Assembly (NCBI RefSeq): GCF_009827315.1
Contig: NZ_WTYF01000003.1
Location: 362,708 to 426,707 of the forward strand
Direction of reading: 5' to 3'
DNA length: 64,000 nt
From: Qipengyuania gaetbuli
GTDB taxonomy: Bacteria > Pseudomonadota > Alphaproteobacteria > Sphingomonadales > Sphingomonadaceae
Position numbers and translations under genes: made by a program
In this document: positions 17,672 through 26,921 of the stretch, in pieces
Layout of the letters: the number at the start of each line of letters is the position of its first letter
How positions within the stretch are numbered: the first letter of the stretch is position 1
The notes under the pieces: model-generated
Told to the model about the DNA's origin: nothing
What the model saw: the letters and a program-made list of their open reading frames with translations, nothing else
Database searches by the model: none

Positions 17672-19255
17672 ATGACCAAGACCGCCGCCGACCTGTGGAG
17701 CGATCTCGACGAACTGCCGCAGCCGACCCTGCTCGAACTCTTCAGCACGGTCCGCGACGGGGGCGAGGGTGCGGACGAACCCGGCGGCGAAGAACGCGTC
17801 GCCATGCTCTCGGGCAGGCTGGAGCTGGCAGAGGACGGCACGGACGATCCCATGGCGCCGGGCGGCATCCTGTTCGACTGGTCGAAAACGCACCTCGACC
17901 GGGCGGTCCTCGAGATCTTCGAGCAGCTGGCAAAGGCGATGGACTTTGCCGGGATGCGCGCAAAGTTGTTCGCGGGTGAAGTGGTCAATCCCACCGAAGG
18001 GCGCGCTGCCGACCATGCCACCCTGCGCGGTGTCGGCGACGAGGCAAAGGTCGAAGAAGCCGCCGCACTGATCGACCGCATGGGCATGCTGGTAGAGGCC
18101 ATCCACCAGGGCGCATTCGGCGAAATCGATCACCTGATCCACATCGGTATCGGCGGCAGCGCGCTGGGCCCTGCGCTGGGCGTCGATGCCCTCAGTCGCG
18201 ACCTGTCGCTGTGCGACGTCCATGTTGTCTCCAATATCGACGGCGTGGCGCTGGAGGCCGCCTTTGCCAAATGCGATCCGGCCAAAACGCTGGTTGCCGT
18301 TGCCAGCAAGACCTTCACCACCATCGAGACGATGACCAACGCTGAAAGCGCGCTCAAATGGCTGCGCGACAATGGCGTCTCCGATCCGGGCGGGCGCGTC
18401 ATCGCGCTGACCGCTAACCCCGAGGCTGCCGTCGAATGGGGTGTCGATGAAACGCGCATCCTCCCGTTCCAGGAAAGCGTCGGCGGGCGCTATTCCATCT
18501 GGTCGAGCATCGGTTTCCCCATCGCGATGGCAGTGGGCATGGACGATTTCCGCCAGATGCTGGCAGGCGCTGCGGCGGTCGACCGGCATTTCCGCGATAC
18601 CGACGGGCGCGACAATCTCGTCCTGCGCGCTGCCTTTGCCGACCTCTATTATGCGCGCGTGCGCGGCTGCCAGACCCGTGCGGTCTTCGCCTATGACGAG
18701 CGGCTGGGCCTGTTCCCCGATTACCTCCAGCAGCTGGAGATGGAATCGAACGGCAAACGCGTGACCGCCGACATGAAGCCGGTCGATGGCCCGACCGCGC
18801 CGATTACCTGGGGCGGGGTAGGCACCGATGCGCAGCACGCCGTGTTCCAGCTGCTGCACCAGGGCACGCACCTCATCCCCGTGGACTTCATCGCCAGCAT
18901 CGGTCCGGGTGACGATCTCGACCCGGCGCACCACCGCATCCTGCTGATGAACTGCTTTGGCCAAGGCGCAGCGTTGATGACCGGCAAGAAGGGCGAGGAC
19001 CCGGCACGCAATTACCCGGGCGATCGCCCTAGCGCCACGATTCTGTGCGACGATCTCGACGCGGCCACGCTGGGCGCGCTGATCGCCTTCCACGAGCATC
19101 GCACTTTCGCCAATGCCGTCCTCATGGGCATCAACCCCTTCGACCAGTTCGGGGTGGAGCTGGGCAAGCAGATGGCCAAGGCGATCGAGCAGGGCGGCGA
19201 GAGCTTCGATGCCAGCACCGAAGCCCTGCTCGCGGCTGCGGGGCTGAACGACTAG
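17672..19255 (+). CDS. pgi: Glucose-6-phosphate isomerase
   Basis: It interconverts glucose 6-phosphate and fructose 6-phosphate. The 527-aa protein contains HIGIGGSALGP, the phosphate-binding VASKTFTTIETMTNA, the GRYSIWSSIGFPIA signature (PGI signature 1-like GGRYS), and ESNGK with the acid/base residue environment, followed by the GVELGKQMA C-terminal signature. Its stop overlaps by four bases the stop of the convergent Nramp-like gene, leaving no room for a terminator between them. Confidence 0.96.
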   Translation: MTKTAADLWSDLDELPQPTLLELFSTVRDGGEGADEPGGEERVAMLSGRLELAEDGTDDPMAPGGILFDWSKTHLDRAVLEIFEQLAKAMDFAGMRAKLFAGEVVNPTEGRAADHATLRGVGDEAKVEEAAALIDRMGMLVEAIHQGAFGEIDHLIHIGIGGSALGPALGVDALSRDLSLCDVHVVSNIDGVALEAAFAKCDPAKTLVAVASKTFTTIETMTNAESALKWLRDNGVSDPGGRVIALTANPEAAVEWGVDETRILPFQESVGGRYSIWSSIGFPIAMAVGMDDFRQMLAGAAAVDRHFRDTDGRDNLVLRAAFADLYYARVRGCQTRAVFAYDERLGLFPDYLQQLEMESNGKRVTADMKPVDGPTAPITWGGVGTDAQHAVFQLLHQGTHLIPVDFIASIGPGDDLDPAHHRILLMNCFGQGAALMTGKKGEDPARNYPGDRPSATILCDDLDAATLGALIAFHEHRTFANAVLMGINPFDQFGVELGKQMAKAIEQGGESFDASTEALLAAAGLND

Positions 19256-20493
19256 GTCAGGGCAAAATACATCGCCGCCAGGGCGCCCATCACGGCGATC
19301 GCGATCCAGTTCCACGCCTTGATCACCGCATCGGGGCGCGCTTCAGCCGGCATTTCGCAGCGTGTCACCACGAGGTGGTTGAGCAGCGCCACGACCGGGG
19401 CGATGACGAAGCTGGCAGAGGTCACGAAGTCGAGGAAGCCGGTCAGGTCCCGCAGCAGAGTGAAGATCGTCACCAGCGCGATGACTACGAACAGCAGGCA
19501 GAAACCGGCATATTCGCGGCGGGTGTAGGACACGTCTTCGCGCTGCTGGAAGATCGCCAGCGAGGCGGCCGCGATGCGTGAATAGGCGTCCACCCCTGCG
19601 ATCACCGTGGTCAGCATGACCGACAGTGCCGCCAAGGCGGCGAGCAATGCGGCCCATTCCCCCAGCGCGGCGCGATAGAGGCCGACGAGCTGGTCGGCGA
19701 AACCGGGCGCGTCGGGCAGGGGAGCGATACCGTCGGGGTGCATGACGCCCGCGCCCATGATGCAGAAACACACCGCCATGAACGCCGTCAGCACATAGGG
19801 CCACAGGAAGCCGCTGCGCGCTGCCGAGAGGGGCGGGTGCGCGCCTTGCGGCAATTGCCGGTCGCCCTCGACCTTCCACAGCGACAGCGCGACAGAAACG
19901 TCCATCGGATTGGGCATGAAGCCCGCCAGCGCGACGATGAACAGCAGCGCCGCTGCCTCGCGGGTCCAGCTGAAGTCGACCAGCGTGGCCCACTGCACCT
20001 GCGGCAGGACCGTCGCGGTGGTAATGAGTGTTGCGATAGTCAGGAAGGCGAGCAGCCAAGCGTTCACCCGGTCCAGCAGGCTGTAGCCGCCGATAAGCAG
20101 CAGAGCCGTGGCTGCGAGAATAACGGCGGCTGCAAGGACCGGAATCGGTGCGACCGGACCTACGATCACTGTCAGGATGCCCGCCGTCGCCGCCCCCAGC
20201 GCCGCCCAGATGATCGGCACCAGCGGCGTGACCAGCAGCAGGAACAGGATCAGCGCCCAGTTTCCAAGCTCACGGTATCCGGTAAGCAGCGAACGACCGC
20301 GCGCATGGGCGAAATCGACGCCAAAGCGGTAGGCCGGGTACTTGAGCACATTGGCGAATACGATGACGACGACCAGCGCAAGGCCGAACATGGCTCCTGC
20401 GCGGGTTGATTGGACGAGGTGCGATGTCCCGATCGCCGCACCGGTAAAGATCAGGCCCGGTCCGGCAAGGCGGCGCAGCAGTTCGTTCTTCAT
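19252..20493 (-). CDS. Nramp-related membrane transporter without the metal-binding motif
   Basis: A 413-aa membrane protein with about eleven hydrophobic segments. The first (GPGLIFTGAAIGTSHLVQSTRAGA, read in two parts) aligns with the first segment of Nramp divalent-metal transporters, but the DPGN metal-coordinating motif is absent and GAAIGTSH stands in its place. Later segments (VALAGFMPNPMDVSVALSLW) also lack the classic MPH/MPN core in its usual form, although FMPNPMD is similar. Substrate is therefore unclear; related Nramp-like proteins move other cations or have lost metal transport. It overlaps the pgi stop by four bases. Confidence 0.75.
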   Translation of the reverse strand: MKNELLRRLAGPGLIFTGAAIGTSHLVQSTRAGAMFGLALVVVIVFANVLKYPAYRFGVDFAHARGRSLLTGYRELGNWALILFLLLVTPLVPIIWAALGAATAGILTVIVGPVAPIPVLAAAVILAATALLLIGGYSLLDRVNAWLLAFLTIATLITTATVLPQVQWATLVDFSWTREAAALLFIVALAGFMPNPMDVSVALSLWKVEGDRQLPQGAHPPLSAARSGFLWPYVLTAFMAVCFCIMGAGVMHPDGIAPLPDAPGFADQLVGLYRAALGEWAALLAALAALSVMLTTVIAGVDAYSRIAAASLAIFQQREDVSYTRREYAGFCLLFVVIALVTIFTLLRDLTGFLDFVTSASFVIAPVVALLNHLVVTRCEMPAEARPDAVIKAWNWIAIAVMGALAAMYFALT

Positions 20494-20508
20494 GTTTTCG
20501 GCAGTCCC

Positions 20509-22089
20509 CTAAATGCCAAGGGCGCGCATCGCACGCTCCAGCGTTTCGCGCGGTGCGTCTTCCGGGAAGGGGAAGGCGCGGAAAAAGCTTTCGGTACTCA
20601 GGTCCGGATCATCGCGGAGAGTGTGGGCCAGCCATTCGGCGGCCTTGTCCTTGTCCCCCGCAAGGTGCGCCGTTACTGCGGCGATCAGCTTGATATGCTT
20701 GTGGGCGCCGGGGGTAAGGGCGGCCCGCTCGCCGAATTCGGCTGCCTTCCCGATATCGCCGAACTGGAGATGCGTGAGCGCACGGCTGGAGATCATCGCA
20801 TAGGCCATCGGGTCGAGCGGGCTGAGTTCCAGGGCAAGCGCAAGGTCGCGGTCGGCCTGCTCGGCCTTGCCAGCAATCGTCGCCACGAGTCCGCGGTTGT
20901 AGATGCCTTGCGCGAAGCTCGGGCTGAGGCTGGTCGCGCTGTCGAACCATGCGATGCTGTCGTCCAGTCGCCCCTCGAGCCATGAACAGCGCCCCAGGCT
21001 GAAATGGCCGAACGGATCGAGCCGGTCGGTCTCCACCGCTTTTTGGGCGAGCAGCCTGGCTTGTTCGACATGCCGTTCGGTGTCGTCTTCATACGCCATG
21101 AACGCGCTCTGGAAATGGGTGAACGACAGGCCTGCCATTGCCCGCGAGAAGTAGGGATCGCGTTCGAGTGCCACTTTGAACAGGTGGCTTGCAGAAGCAT
21201 TGTCCTGCGGATTGAACCGGTACATGTGGTCGACGCCGAGGTGGAAGCTCGCCCATGCGTCGAGATCTGCGGTGGGCAGCCCGCGGGCATGACGCACCTC
21301 GTTCTGCGGGATCCGGACGAGCACGCTTTCGATCACGCCGCGCTCTATCTCGGGGCGTAGGCCCTGAAGGTCCTCGACCGGGCCGGAGTACCGTTCGGAC
21401 CAGATGCTGCGGCCATCGCGGGTGTCGACGAGCGCGACCTGCACGGTGACGGTCCTGCCCGCCCTCTCGATGGCGCCGGTCAAGCAATAATTGACCTTGA
21501 GCGCTCTCCCCACGGCGATCGGGTCGCTGTCGGCACCGCGGAACCGGAAACTGGATCCGCGAGCGATCACGAACAGCCAGTTGATCCGTGCCAGGTCCAT
21601 GATGATATCCGCGGGCAGGGCGTCGGCGACGATATCGTGCGACCCGCGCTCCCCCGTCAGCTCGAACGGCAGCACCGCGATGGACGGGCGGAAATCGCGG
21701 ACGGCGTCCGTCGTTTGCACGGGTTCCGGGGCAATCGCTGCTGCAGGCAAGGTCGAGGCATGGGATTGTTCAACGCTGGCCACGAAGCGGAAGCCGCGCC
21801 CGTGAATCGTGCGGATGACGCTTTGCGCCTTGCCATTGTCGCCCACTGCCTTGCGCGCAGCCTTCACTCGTGCGGCTACCGCCGATTCCGATACGATACG
21901 GCCATCCCAGACGGCATCGATGATCTCGTCCTTCGACACCATGCGGTCGCTGTTCTGCGCGAGGAGTAGCAGGAGAGAGAGCACCTGGGGTTCGACATGG
22001 ACGCGTTCGCCATCGCGGCGCAGCTCGAATCCGTGCGAATCGAGCTCGAAACTTCCGAAGCTGACGACCCGGGGTATTGGTCCGTCCAT
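20509..22089 (-). CDS. CadC-like transcriptional regulator: OmpR-type winged helix plus TolB-like and TPR regions
   Basis: A 526-aa regulator. Residues 1-105 form an OmpR/PhoB winged helix (SKDEIIDAVWDGRIVSESAV, TIHGRGFRF). Residues from about 135 to 270 resemble the CadC/TolB-like domain (RPSIAVLPFEL, ALKVNYCLTGAIERAGRTV). The rest is helical with TPR-like repeats (AMAGLSFTHFQSAF, GIYNRGLVATIAGKAEQAD). No membrane segment separates the domains, unlike CadC, so it is likely cytoplasmic. It is divergent from the tautomerase gene and lies 15 bp upstream of the Nramp-like gene, which it may control. Confidence 0.8.
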   Translation of the reverse strand: MDGPIPRVVSFGSFELDSHGFELRRDGERVHVEPQVLSLLLLLAQNSDRMVSKDEIIDAVWDGRIVSESAVAARVKAARKAVGDNGKAQSVIRTIHGRGFRFVASVEQSHASTLPAAAIAPEPVQTTDAVRDFRPSIAVLPFELTGERGSHDIVADALPADIIMDLARINWLFVIARGSSFRFRGADSDPIAVGRALKVNYCLTGAIERAGRTVTVQVALVDTRDGRSIWSERYSGPVEDLQGLRPEIERGVIESVLVRIPQNEVRHARGLPTADLDAWASFHLGVDHMYRFNPQDNASASHLFKVALERDPYFSRAMAGLSFTHFQSAFMAYEDDTERHVEQARLLAQKAVETDRLDPFGHFSLGRCSWLEGRLDDSIAWFDSATSLSPSFAQGIYNRGLVATIAGKAEQADRDLALALELSPLDPMAYAMISSRALTHLQFGDIGKAAEFGERAALTPGAHKHIKLIAAVTAHLAGDKDKAAEWLAHTLRDDPDLSTESFFRAFPFPEDAPRETLERAMRALGI

Positions 22090-22239
22090 CCGAACATCCC
22101 CGATTGCGGCAAATCTCCATGAAAAGGTCAGACATCTTCATGCCGAGGTCAAGCATGGAGGTGCGGCAGGACGTATCAACAGGTCATCGGAACAGACCGA
22201 TCGACACTTAAGAAACGATACTTTCCAAGGAGAATACCA

Positions 22240-22464
22240 ATGCCGCTCGTTACCATCGACGTGATCAAGAACGTTTTCACCGACGACCAGAAGAAGGACC
22301 TCATCGGCAAGGTGACCGAAGCCATGGTCGAAGTCGAAGGCGAAGCCATGCGCCCCGTGACCTGGGTCCGCATCATGGAAGTCGAGCAGGGCGACTGGGG
22401 CATCGGCGGCCAGCTGCTCGGAGCAGCCGACGTGCACGCACTTGCGGGCAAGAAGGCCGCCTGA
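22240..22464 (+). CDS. 4-oxalocrotonate tautomerase family enzyme
   Basis: A 74-aa tautomerase. After removal of Met1 the catalytic Pro1 is exposed ([12 protein letters not shown]). The [16 protein letters not shown] helix follows, and [20 protein letters not shown] is the second beta-alpha half with the usual arginine. Size is slightly above the 62-aa classical enzyme because of a short Ala/Lys tail. A good ribosome site (AAGGAG) lies upstream. There are no catabolic-pathway neighbours, so the substrate is unknown. It is divergent from the CadC-like regulator and ends before a strong hairpin. Confidence 0.88.
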   Translation: MPLVTIDVIKNVFTDDQKKDLIGKVTEAMVEVEGEAMRPVTWVRIMEVEQGDWGIGGQLLGAADVHALAGKKAA

Positions 22465-22491
22465 CCGCGCGCCCGCCAACCCGTCCCGAAG

Positions 22492-22519
22492 AGAGGCCGT
22501 CCCGTATGGGGCGGCCTCT
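22492..22519. terminator. Bidirectional intrinsic terminator
   Basis: AGAGGCCG at 22492-22499 pairs with CGGCCTCT at 22512-22519, and the inner CCC/GGG lengthens the stem. TTTT follows on the plus strand, and the minus strand ends in a short pyrimidine-rich run. It separates the convergent tautomerase and metallo-beta-lactamase-fold genes. Confidence 0.75.
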
Positions 22520-22528
22520 TTTGGCGCA

Positions 22529-23599
22529 TCAAAGCTGGCGACTGCGTTCGATTTCGCTGCTTCCCGCAGGCAGCGAGAACAGCATGCCGTCCTCGCCCAC
22601 GATTATGGGGCCATCGTAATGCTGGTCCGCATCTTCGAGAAAGGCCGGATAGAGGATCGTGCTGGGCAGGGGCGGGACCAAGTGGGTGAGAACCAGCATC
22701 TTTGCCCTGCTCGCTGCCGCGCTCTGTGCCGCCTGCTTGGGGGTCGTGTGATAATCCATGATATCGGCGAAGATCTGTGCCGCATTGGCATTGCCTTGCT
22801 CGCCCATGGCATCGCCCATCTTGCCGACGAGCGTGGCCTGGAGCGCCTCATGCACGAGCAGGTCGACCCCTTTGCAGACCGCTTCGAGATTGGATGACCT
22901 GACAGTGTCGCCGCTGATACAGGCCGAGCGTCCCTTGTAATCGAAGCGATAGCCGACTGCAGGCTCGACCGGGGAATGGTCGACGCGGAATGCGGTGACG
23001 ACCAGCCCGCCTTCGTCATACACGACCGCGCTGGAGGCCGGCAGTTCGAAAGGCATGGCGGTCCCGCCGCTACCCGTGGGCGGCGCTACCACCTCGCCGT
23101 GATGCGCGATGCGATAGGTCTTGTCGGCCGCGTAGGCAGCGGTGAACCCCTCCACCAGGCCCTCGACACCTGCGGGACCGTAGACAGGCAGCGGTGTCCG
23201 GGCGGCGCCCCGGGTCCAGTGAAACAATTGCAGCGGACCGAGACCGTCGATGTGATCGGAGTGGAAATGGGTCAGGAAAAGTGCGCGGACGTCACCGGCA
23301 TTGAAGCCCATCAGCCCCAGGGTCTCTCCCCCGCCTTCGCCGATATCGACCACGAACAGCCGGTCGCCTGCCACGACGATGTTGCAGGGGCCGGCACGCT
23401 CGAGGTTCGGGAGCGGCGAACCGGTCCCGCACAAGCCGACATGGAGGCCGTCGGGCAGGTCTCTCGCGGTGTCGCGCGTCAGGTTTTGTGCAACCGCCCG
23501 TTCGAACAGGGCCTCGCCCACCTGCCGCTGAAACATCCATCCGAGCAGAAGGGCTGCCAGCACGACCGCCAATACTGTCAATCCGATCCGCTTTGCCAT
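22529..23599 (-). CDS. Membrane-anchored metallo-beta-lactamase-fold hydrolase
   Basis: A 356-aa protein with one N-terminal membrane segment (IGLTVLAVVLAALLLGWMF), so the enzyme domain should face the periplasm. The zinc-binding HxHxDH motif is FLTHFHSDHIDG, with further ligands suggested by VDHSPVEPAVGYRF, ISGDTV and the late VLTHLVPPLP. The layout (LCGTGSPLPNLERAGPC) resembles the RNase Z/arylsulfatase-like branch. The substrate is unknown. ATG 23599 is chosen because it starts immediately before the anchor; the frame is open 22 codons further upstream. Confidence 0.8.
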   Translation of the reverse strand: MAKRIGLTVLAVVLAALLLGWMFQRQVGEALFERAVAQNLTRDTARDLPDGLHVGLCGTGSPLPNLERAGPCNIVVAGDRLFVVDIGEGGGETLGLMGFNAGDVRALFLTHFHSDHIDGLGPLQLFHWTRGAARTPLPVYGPAGVEGLVEGFTAAYAADKTYRIAHHGEVVAPPTGSGGTAMPFELPASSAVVYDEGGLVVTAFRVDHSPVEPAVGYRFDYKGRSACISGDTVRSSNLEAVCKGVDLLVHEALQATLVGKMGDAMGEQGNANAAQIFADIMDYHTTPKQAAQSAAASRAKMLVLTHLVPPLPSTILYPAFLEDADQHYDGPIIVGEDGMLFSLPAGSSEIERSRQL

Positions 23600-23917
23600 C
23601 CGTGCCGCTCGCCCAATTCTATCCCCGAAGCGGCGAAATATTCCCCATCTGCGAAGGCTGGGCAAGCGATGCCTTCGAACCCCGCGAAGCTATGCGCGAC
23701 AGGAATACTTTGACTTTCGTGCCTCCTGCCCCCACATGGCCGCCATCGAAGCGCGCTAGCCAGCGTGAAGCGGCGATGTGAGAGACATCCATTGCCCCGG
23801 CCGCGCCTCGTTGATTTTCCAAGGACTTCCCTTTTCACGCGGGTCGTTTGACACCCGCGCCGCGCCCGGATTCCAAGTGGCATCCGTCTGCGCGCCGCAA
23901 GCATATTGCGAGTACAC
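23600..23917. other. Divergent intergenic region (about 318 bp)
   Basis: This stretch separates the metallo-hydrolase (minus) from the DEAD-box helicase (plus). Short open frames in it overlap each other and have no family features. A TTGACA at 23848-23853 could be a -35 box for the helicase, but the -10 position shows only a weak match (TTCCAA). No RNA gene was recognised. Confidence 0.35.
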
Positions 23918-25309
23918 ATGACACAGTTCACCGACCTCGGGCTTTCGCAGCCCGTCCTCCAGGCCCTCGACATGAAGGGCTATACTGAACCGACGCCTAT
24001 CCAGGCGCAGGCCATCCCGCGCGTTCTGGAAGGCCGCGACCTGCTCGGCATCGCGCAGACCGGCACCGGCAAGACCGCGGCCTTCATGCTGCCGAGCATC
24101 GACAACCTTCGCGAGGCCGACCGGCAGACGCCGTTCAAGTCGTGCCGCATGCTGGTGCTTGCCCCGACGCGCGAGCTGGCAGGCCAGATCGCCGACAGCG
24201 CCAAGGACTACGGCGCGCTCGCCGGTCTCAAGGTCCATTCCATCGTCGGCGGTACCTCGGTCAACAAGGACCGCAACAAGCTGCACCGCGGTACCGACAT
24301 CCTCGTCGCGACCCCGGGCCGCCTGCTCGACCTGATCGACCAGAAGGCGTTCAAGCTCGACGGCGTGGAAATCCTCGTCCTCGACGAAGCGGACCAGATG
24401 CTCGACCTCGGCTTCATCCACGCGCTGCGCCGGATCAGCCAGTTGGTCCCCGAAGACCGCCAGACGCTGTTCTTCAGCGCGACCATGCCCAAGCAGATCC
24501 AGGAACTGGTGGGCAAGTACTGCCGCAACCCGGTCAAGGTCAGCGTGACGCCCGAAAGCACGACGGCAGAGCGCATCGACCAGTATCTCTTCATGGTCCA
24601 GCAGGACGAGAAGCAGACCCTGCTCGAGATGATCCTGTCCGAACGCCATCCGGTGCCGGGCAAGTTCGAGCGCGTGCTGATCTTTGCGCGTACCAAGCAC
24701 GGTTGCGACCGCGTGGTGAAGAAGCTAGGCCAGTCCGGCATTCCCGCCAATGCCATCCACGGCAACAAGAGCCAGCCGCAGCGCGAACGCGCGCTCGACG
24801 AGTTCAAGCGTGCCAAGACCCCGATCCTGGTCGCGACCGACGTTGCCGCGCGCGGGATCGACATTCCGGGCGTCAGCCACGTTATCAATTACGAACTGCC
24901 CAACGTACCGGAACAGTATGTCCACCGCATCGGCCGCACCGCGCGTGCTGGCCGTGACGGCGTGGCGATCGCCTTCTGCGCCGAGGACGAGCGCGATTAC
25001 CTCAAGGACATCCGCAAGAAGACCGATGCGGAGTTCGAGCGCCTGCCGCTGCCGGACAATTTCCGCGCGGTGGTGGAGGGTGTCGGCCCGACCAAGCGCG
25101 AGCAGAAGCCGAAGCTGGCCCGGCCCAAGGTGCGCCCGACCGGCGATGCCGCGAACCGCAAGCCGAAGCTGAAGAACAAGCACCCGAACCGTGCCGGCGC
25201 GCCCAAGCGCGAAGGCGCGGCAGCAGGTGGCGGACGGCCGCAGGGCAAGCGCCCCCCGCGCAACCGCAGCCGCAATCGCCGTCCGGGCGGGGGTGGCGGT
25301 AATCGCTGA
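23918..25309 (+). CDS. DEAD-box RNA helicase, RhlE-like
   Basis: An ATP-dependent RNA helicase of 463 aa. Motifs in order are the Q motif (FTDLGLSQPVL...PTPIQAQAIP), motif I AQTGTGKTAAF, Ia PTRELAGQ, II LDEADQMLDLGF, III SAT, IV LIFARTKHG, V ATDVAARGIDI and VI HRIGRTARAG. The last 90 residues are Lys/Arg/Gly-rich and basic (RPRGNRSRNRRPGGG-like), as in RhlE proteins that bind structured RNA. The ATG at 23918 is preferred over an in-frame TTG four codons upstream. Likely roles are ribosome assembly and mRNA decay. Confidence 0.94.
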   Translation: MTQFTDLGLSQPVLQALDMKGYTEPTPIQAQAIPRVLEGRDLLGIAQTGTGKTAAFMLPSIDNLREADRQTPFKSCRMLVLAPTRELAGQIADSAKDYGALAGLKVHSIVGGTSVNKDRNKLHRGTDILVATPGRLLDLIDQKAFKLDGVEILVLDEADQMLDLGFIHALRRISQLVPEDRQTLFFSATMPKQIQELVGKYCRNPVKVSVTPESTTAERIDQYLFMVQQDEKQTLLEMILSERHPVPGKFERVLIFARTKHGCDRVVKKLGQSGIPANAIHGNKSQPQRERALDEFKRAKTPILVATDVAARGIDIPGVSHVINYELPNVPEQYVHRIGRTARAGRDGVAIAFCAEDERDYLKDIRKKTDAEFERLPLPDNFRAVVEGVGPTKREQKPKLARPKVRPTGDAANRKPKLKNKHPNRAGAPKREGAAAGGGRPQGKRPPRNRSRNRRPGGGGGNR

Positions 25310-25407
25310 TCCGATACCGGCGCGCGGAACGCGCCAGTTACTGGACAGTTCAGCCGTTCGGGCGCATTAGCGCGCCTTCATTCCTCTTGGGGGCAAGCAG
25401 GATCGCA

Positions 25408-26094
25408 ATGGAACCCGCCTTCAAACCCAAGATCACTCCGATCGACCGAATCCAGGAAAACCTCGTCGCCCGTGTGGAACGGCGCGCACTCAACTGGCTG
25501 TGCGCGAGGCTCCCGCGGCGCGTGTCGCCCGATATGCTGACCGCCTTCGGCATGTTCGGCGCCCTCATGGTGTTCGCCGGATATCTCGGCAGCAATGCCG
25601 ATCGCGACTGGCTGTGGCTGTGCGTCGCAGGCTACGTGGTCCACTGGTTCGGGGATTCACTCGACGGGAGCGTGGCCCGCTTCCGCAAGATCGAGCGGCC
25701 GCGCTACGGCTATTTCCTCGACCACAGCTGCGATGGCCTCGCCACCACGCTGCTGGTCGTAGGGATCGGCCTTAGTCCGTACGTGCAGCTGGAAGTCGCA
25801 CTGGTCGCATTGGCAGGATACCTGCTCATGTCGATCCACGCTTTCCTGTCGGTGCGCGTGCTCGGCGAATTGCGCTTGTCCTACATGAATGCTGGCCCGA
25901 CCGAGCTGAGGTTGGTCCTGATCGCGCTGACACTCGTCATGTATTACGCCGGGCCGGAGGCGCCGGTTGTCTGGCATCTCAACGGCTTCGATCTCTTCGT
26001 CGGGGTGGTGGGGTGCATCCTCGTCGGTCTCTTTGTTCTGCAGACCGCGCAGGTCGCCGGGCGACTGGCGGTGGAAGAGCCTCCCCGCAACTAA
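25408..26094 (+). CDS. CDP-alcohol phosphatidyltransferase family protein
   Basis: A 228-aa inner-membrane enzyme with the complete family motif DG(x)2AR(x)8G(x)3D(x)3D, seen as DSLDGSVARFRK and YGYFLDHSCD. Six hydrophobic segments are visible. Members transfer a phosphoalcohol onto or from CDP-diacylglycerol or CDP-alcohol; the lipid made here cannot be told from the motif. ATG 25408 has AGGA upstream and is preferred over an in-frame TTG at 25387. It stands alone between the helicase and the XRE gene. Confidence 0.85.
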   Translation: MEPAFKPKITPIDRIQENLVARVERRALNWLCARLPRRVSPDMLTAFGMFGALMVFAGYLGSNADRDWLWLCVAGYVVHWFGDSLDGSVARFRKIERPRYGYFLDHSCDGLATTLLVVGIGLSPYVQLEVALVALAGYLLMSIHAFLSVRVLGELRLSYMNAGPTELRLVLIALTLVMYYAGPEAPVVWHLNGFDLFVGVVGCILVGLFVLQTAQVAGRLAVEEPPRN

Positions 26095-26121
26095 GAGCGA
26101 TAAAATCGCAATTGAGTGTTG

Positions 26122-26134
26122 CGTTAACATAACG
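26122..26134. promoter_or_regulatory. Possible operator upstream of the XRE gene
   Basis: CGTTA-ACA-TAACG forms a perfect 5-bp inverted repeat centred 26 bases before the XRE start codon. An autoregulatory site is plausible because small XRE repressors often bind such short dyads in their own promoter, but this is inference from position and symmetry only. Confidence 0.35.
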
Positions 26135-26153
26135 ATTTGCGTATCAGGCTCGC

Positions 26154-26399
26154 ATGTCGAGGGTGATACACAATCGAATCGCCATGTTCCGCGCCGATGC
26201 GGGGCTGAGCCGCCGTGACCTTGCCGATGCCGTGGGTGTGAACCCGCAGACTATCGGTTTCCTGGAGCGCGGCGATTACAAGCCCAGCCTCGAACTGGCG
26301 CTCTCGATCGCCGAACAATTCGGCGTTCCGGTAGAGATGGTCTTTTCGTTCGAACCTTTCCCCTCACTGTCGCAGCAATTGGCGAAGGGACGCGAATAA
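26154..26399 (+). CDS. XRE family transcriptional regulator
   Basis: An 81-aa DNA-binding protein consisting of one helix-turn-helix domain: IAMFRADAGLSRRDLADAVG, then VNPQTIGFLERGDYKPSLEL and ALSIAEQFGVPVEMVFSF. It is the small XRE type usually encoded next to membrane proteins. Its stop overlaps the start of the next gene by one base (TAATG), so the three genes 26154-27383 form an operon. It probably represses its own operon; the signal is unknown. Confidence 0.88.
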   Translation: MSRVIHNRIAMFRADAGLSRRDLADAVGVNPQTIGFLERGDYKPSLELALSIAEQFGVPVEMVFSFEPFPSLSQQLAKGRE

Positions 26400-26905
26400 T
26401 GGCTTACGAGGGCAGCAGGATTGCTGAAGGGCTCGACCGCGCAGCGATGCGCGTGACCGGCCGGCAGGTCCATACGGGCAAGATCGGCCCGAAAACGACG
26501 ATCGTGGCCACGCTGATATTCATGTCGCTTACCGTCATGGGCATGTACCTGGCGGTGCAGGGCGCGAAGGTCGGGCAGGGCATCGTCTTTTCGGCGGCCA
26601 TGGGATCGCTCGCGATCAAGCTGTTCAACGACTACAAGGCGCGCGGCACCGGCCCGCTCGATGAGCGGGAACGGGCGATCTACTGGAAGTCCAACGCCCT
26701 CGGCGCGATGGTCCCGCTGGTCGGTGTCGCGGTGTGGTCGCTGTTGCTCGGCAACTTTGCCGACGACGGGCTCTGGTATCCGCGCCAATCCTTCGAATGG
26801 GTCGCACTGTCCTTCTTCCTGCTCGGCCTGATGACCCAGATCGGCATCATCGTGACTGGATGGCTGACGCCGTCCTACGCCGCCGATCTCGACGAAAACG
26901 ACTGA
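26399..26905 (+). CDS. Hypothetical four-helix membrane protein paired with XRE regulator
   Basis: A 168-aa inner-membrane protein with four hydrophobic segments in two pairs. A cytoplasmic loop holds GTGPLDERERAIYWKSNA, whose charged DERE run is typical of membrane partners of small XRE repressors. The C-terminus is TPSYAADLDEND, nearly the same as that of the next gene, so the two are paralogues. Function is unknown. It starts within the stop codon of the regulator. Confidence 0.65.
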   Translation: MAYEGSRIAEGLDRAAMRVTGRQVHTGKIGPKTTIVATLIFMSLTVMGMYLAVQGAKVGQGIVFSAAMGSLAIKLFNDYKARGTGPLDERERAIYWKSNALGAMVPLVGVAVWSLLLGNFADDGLWYPRQSFEWVALSFFLLGLMTQIGIIVTGWLTPSYAADLDEND

Positions 26906-26921
26906 ATACGAGGTGGATCGC

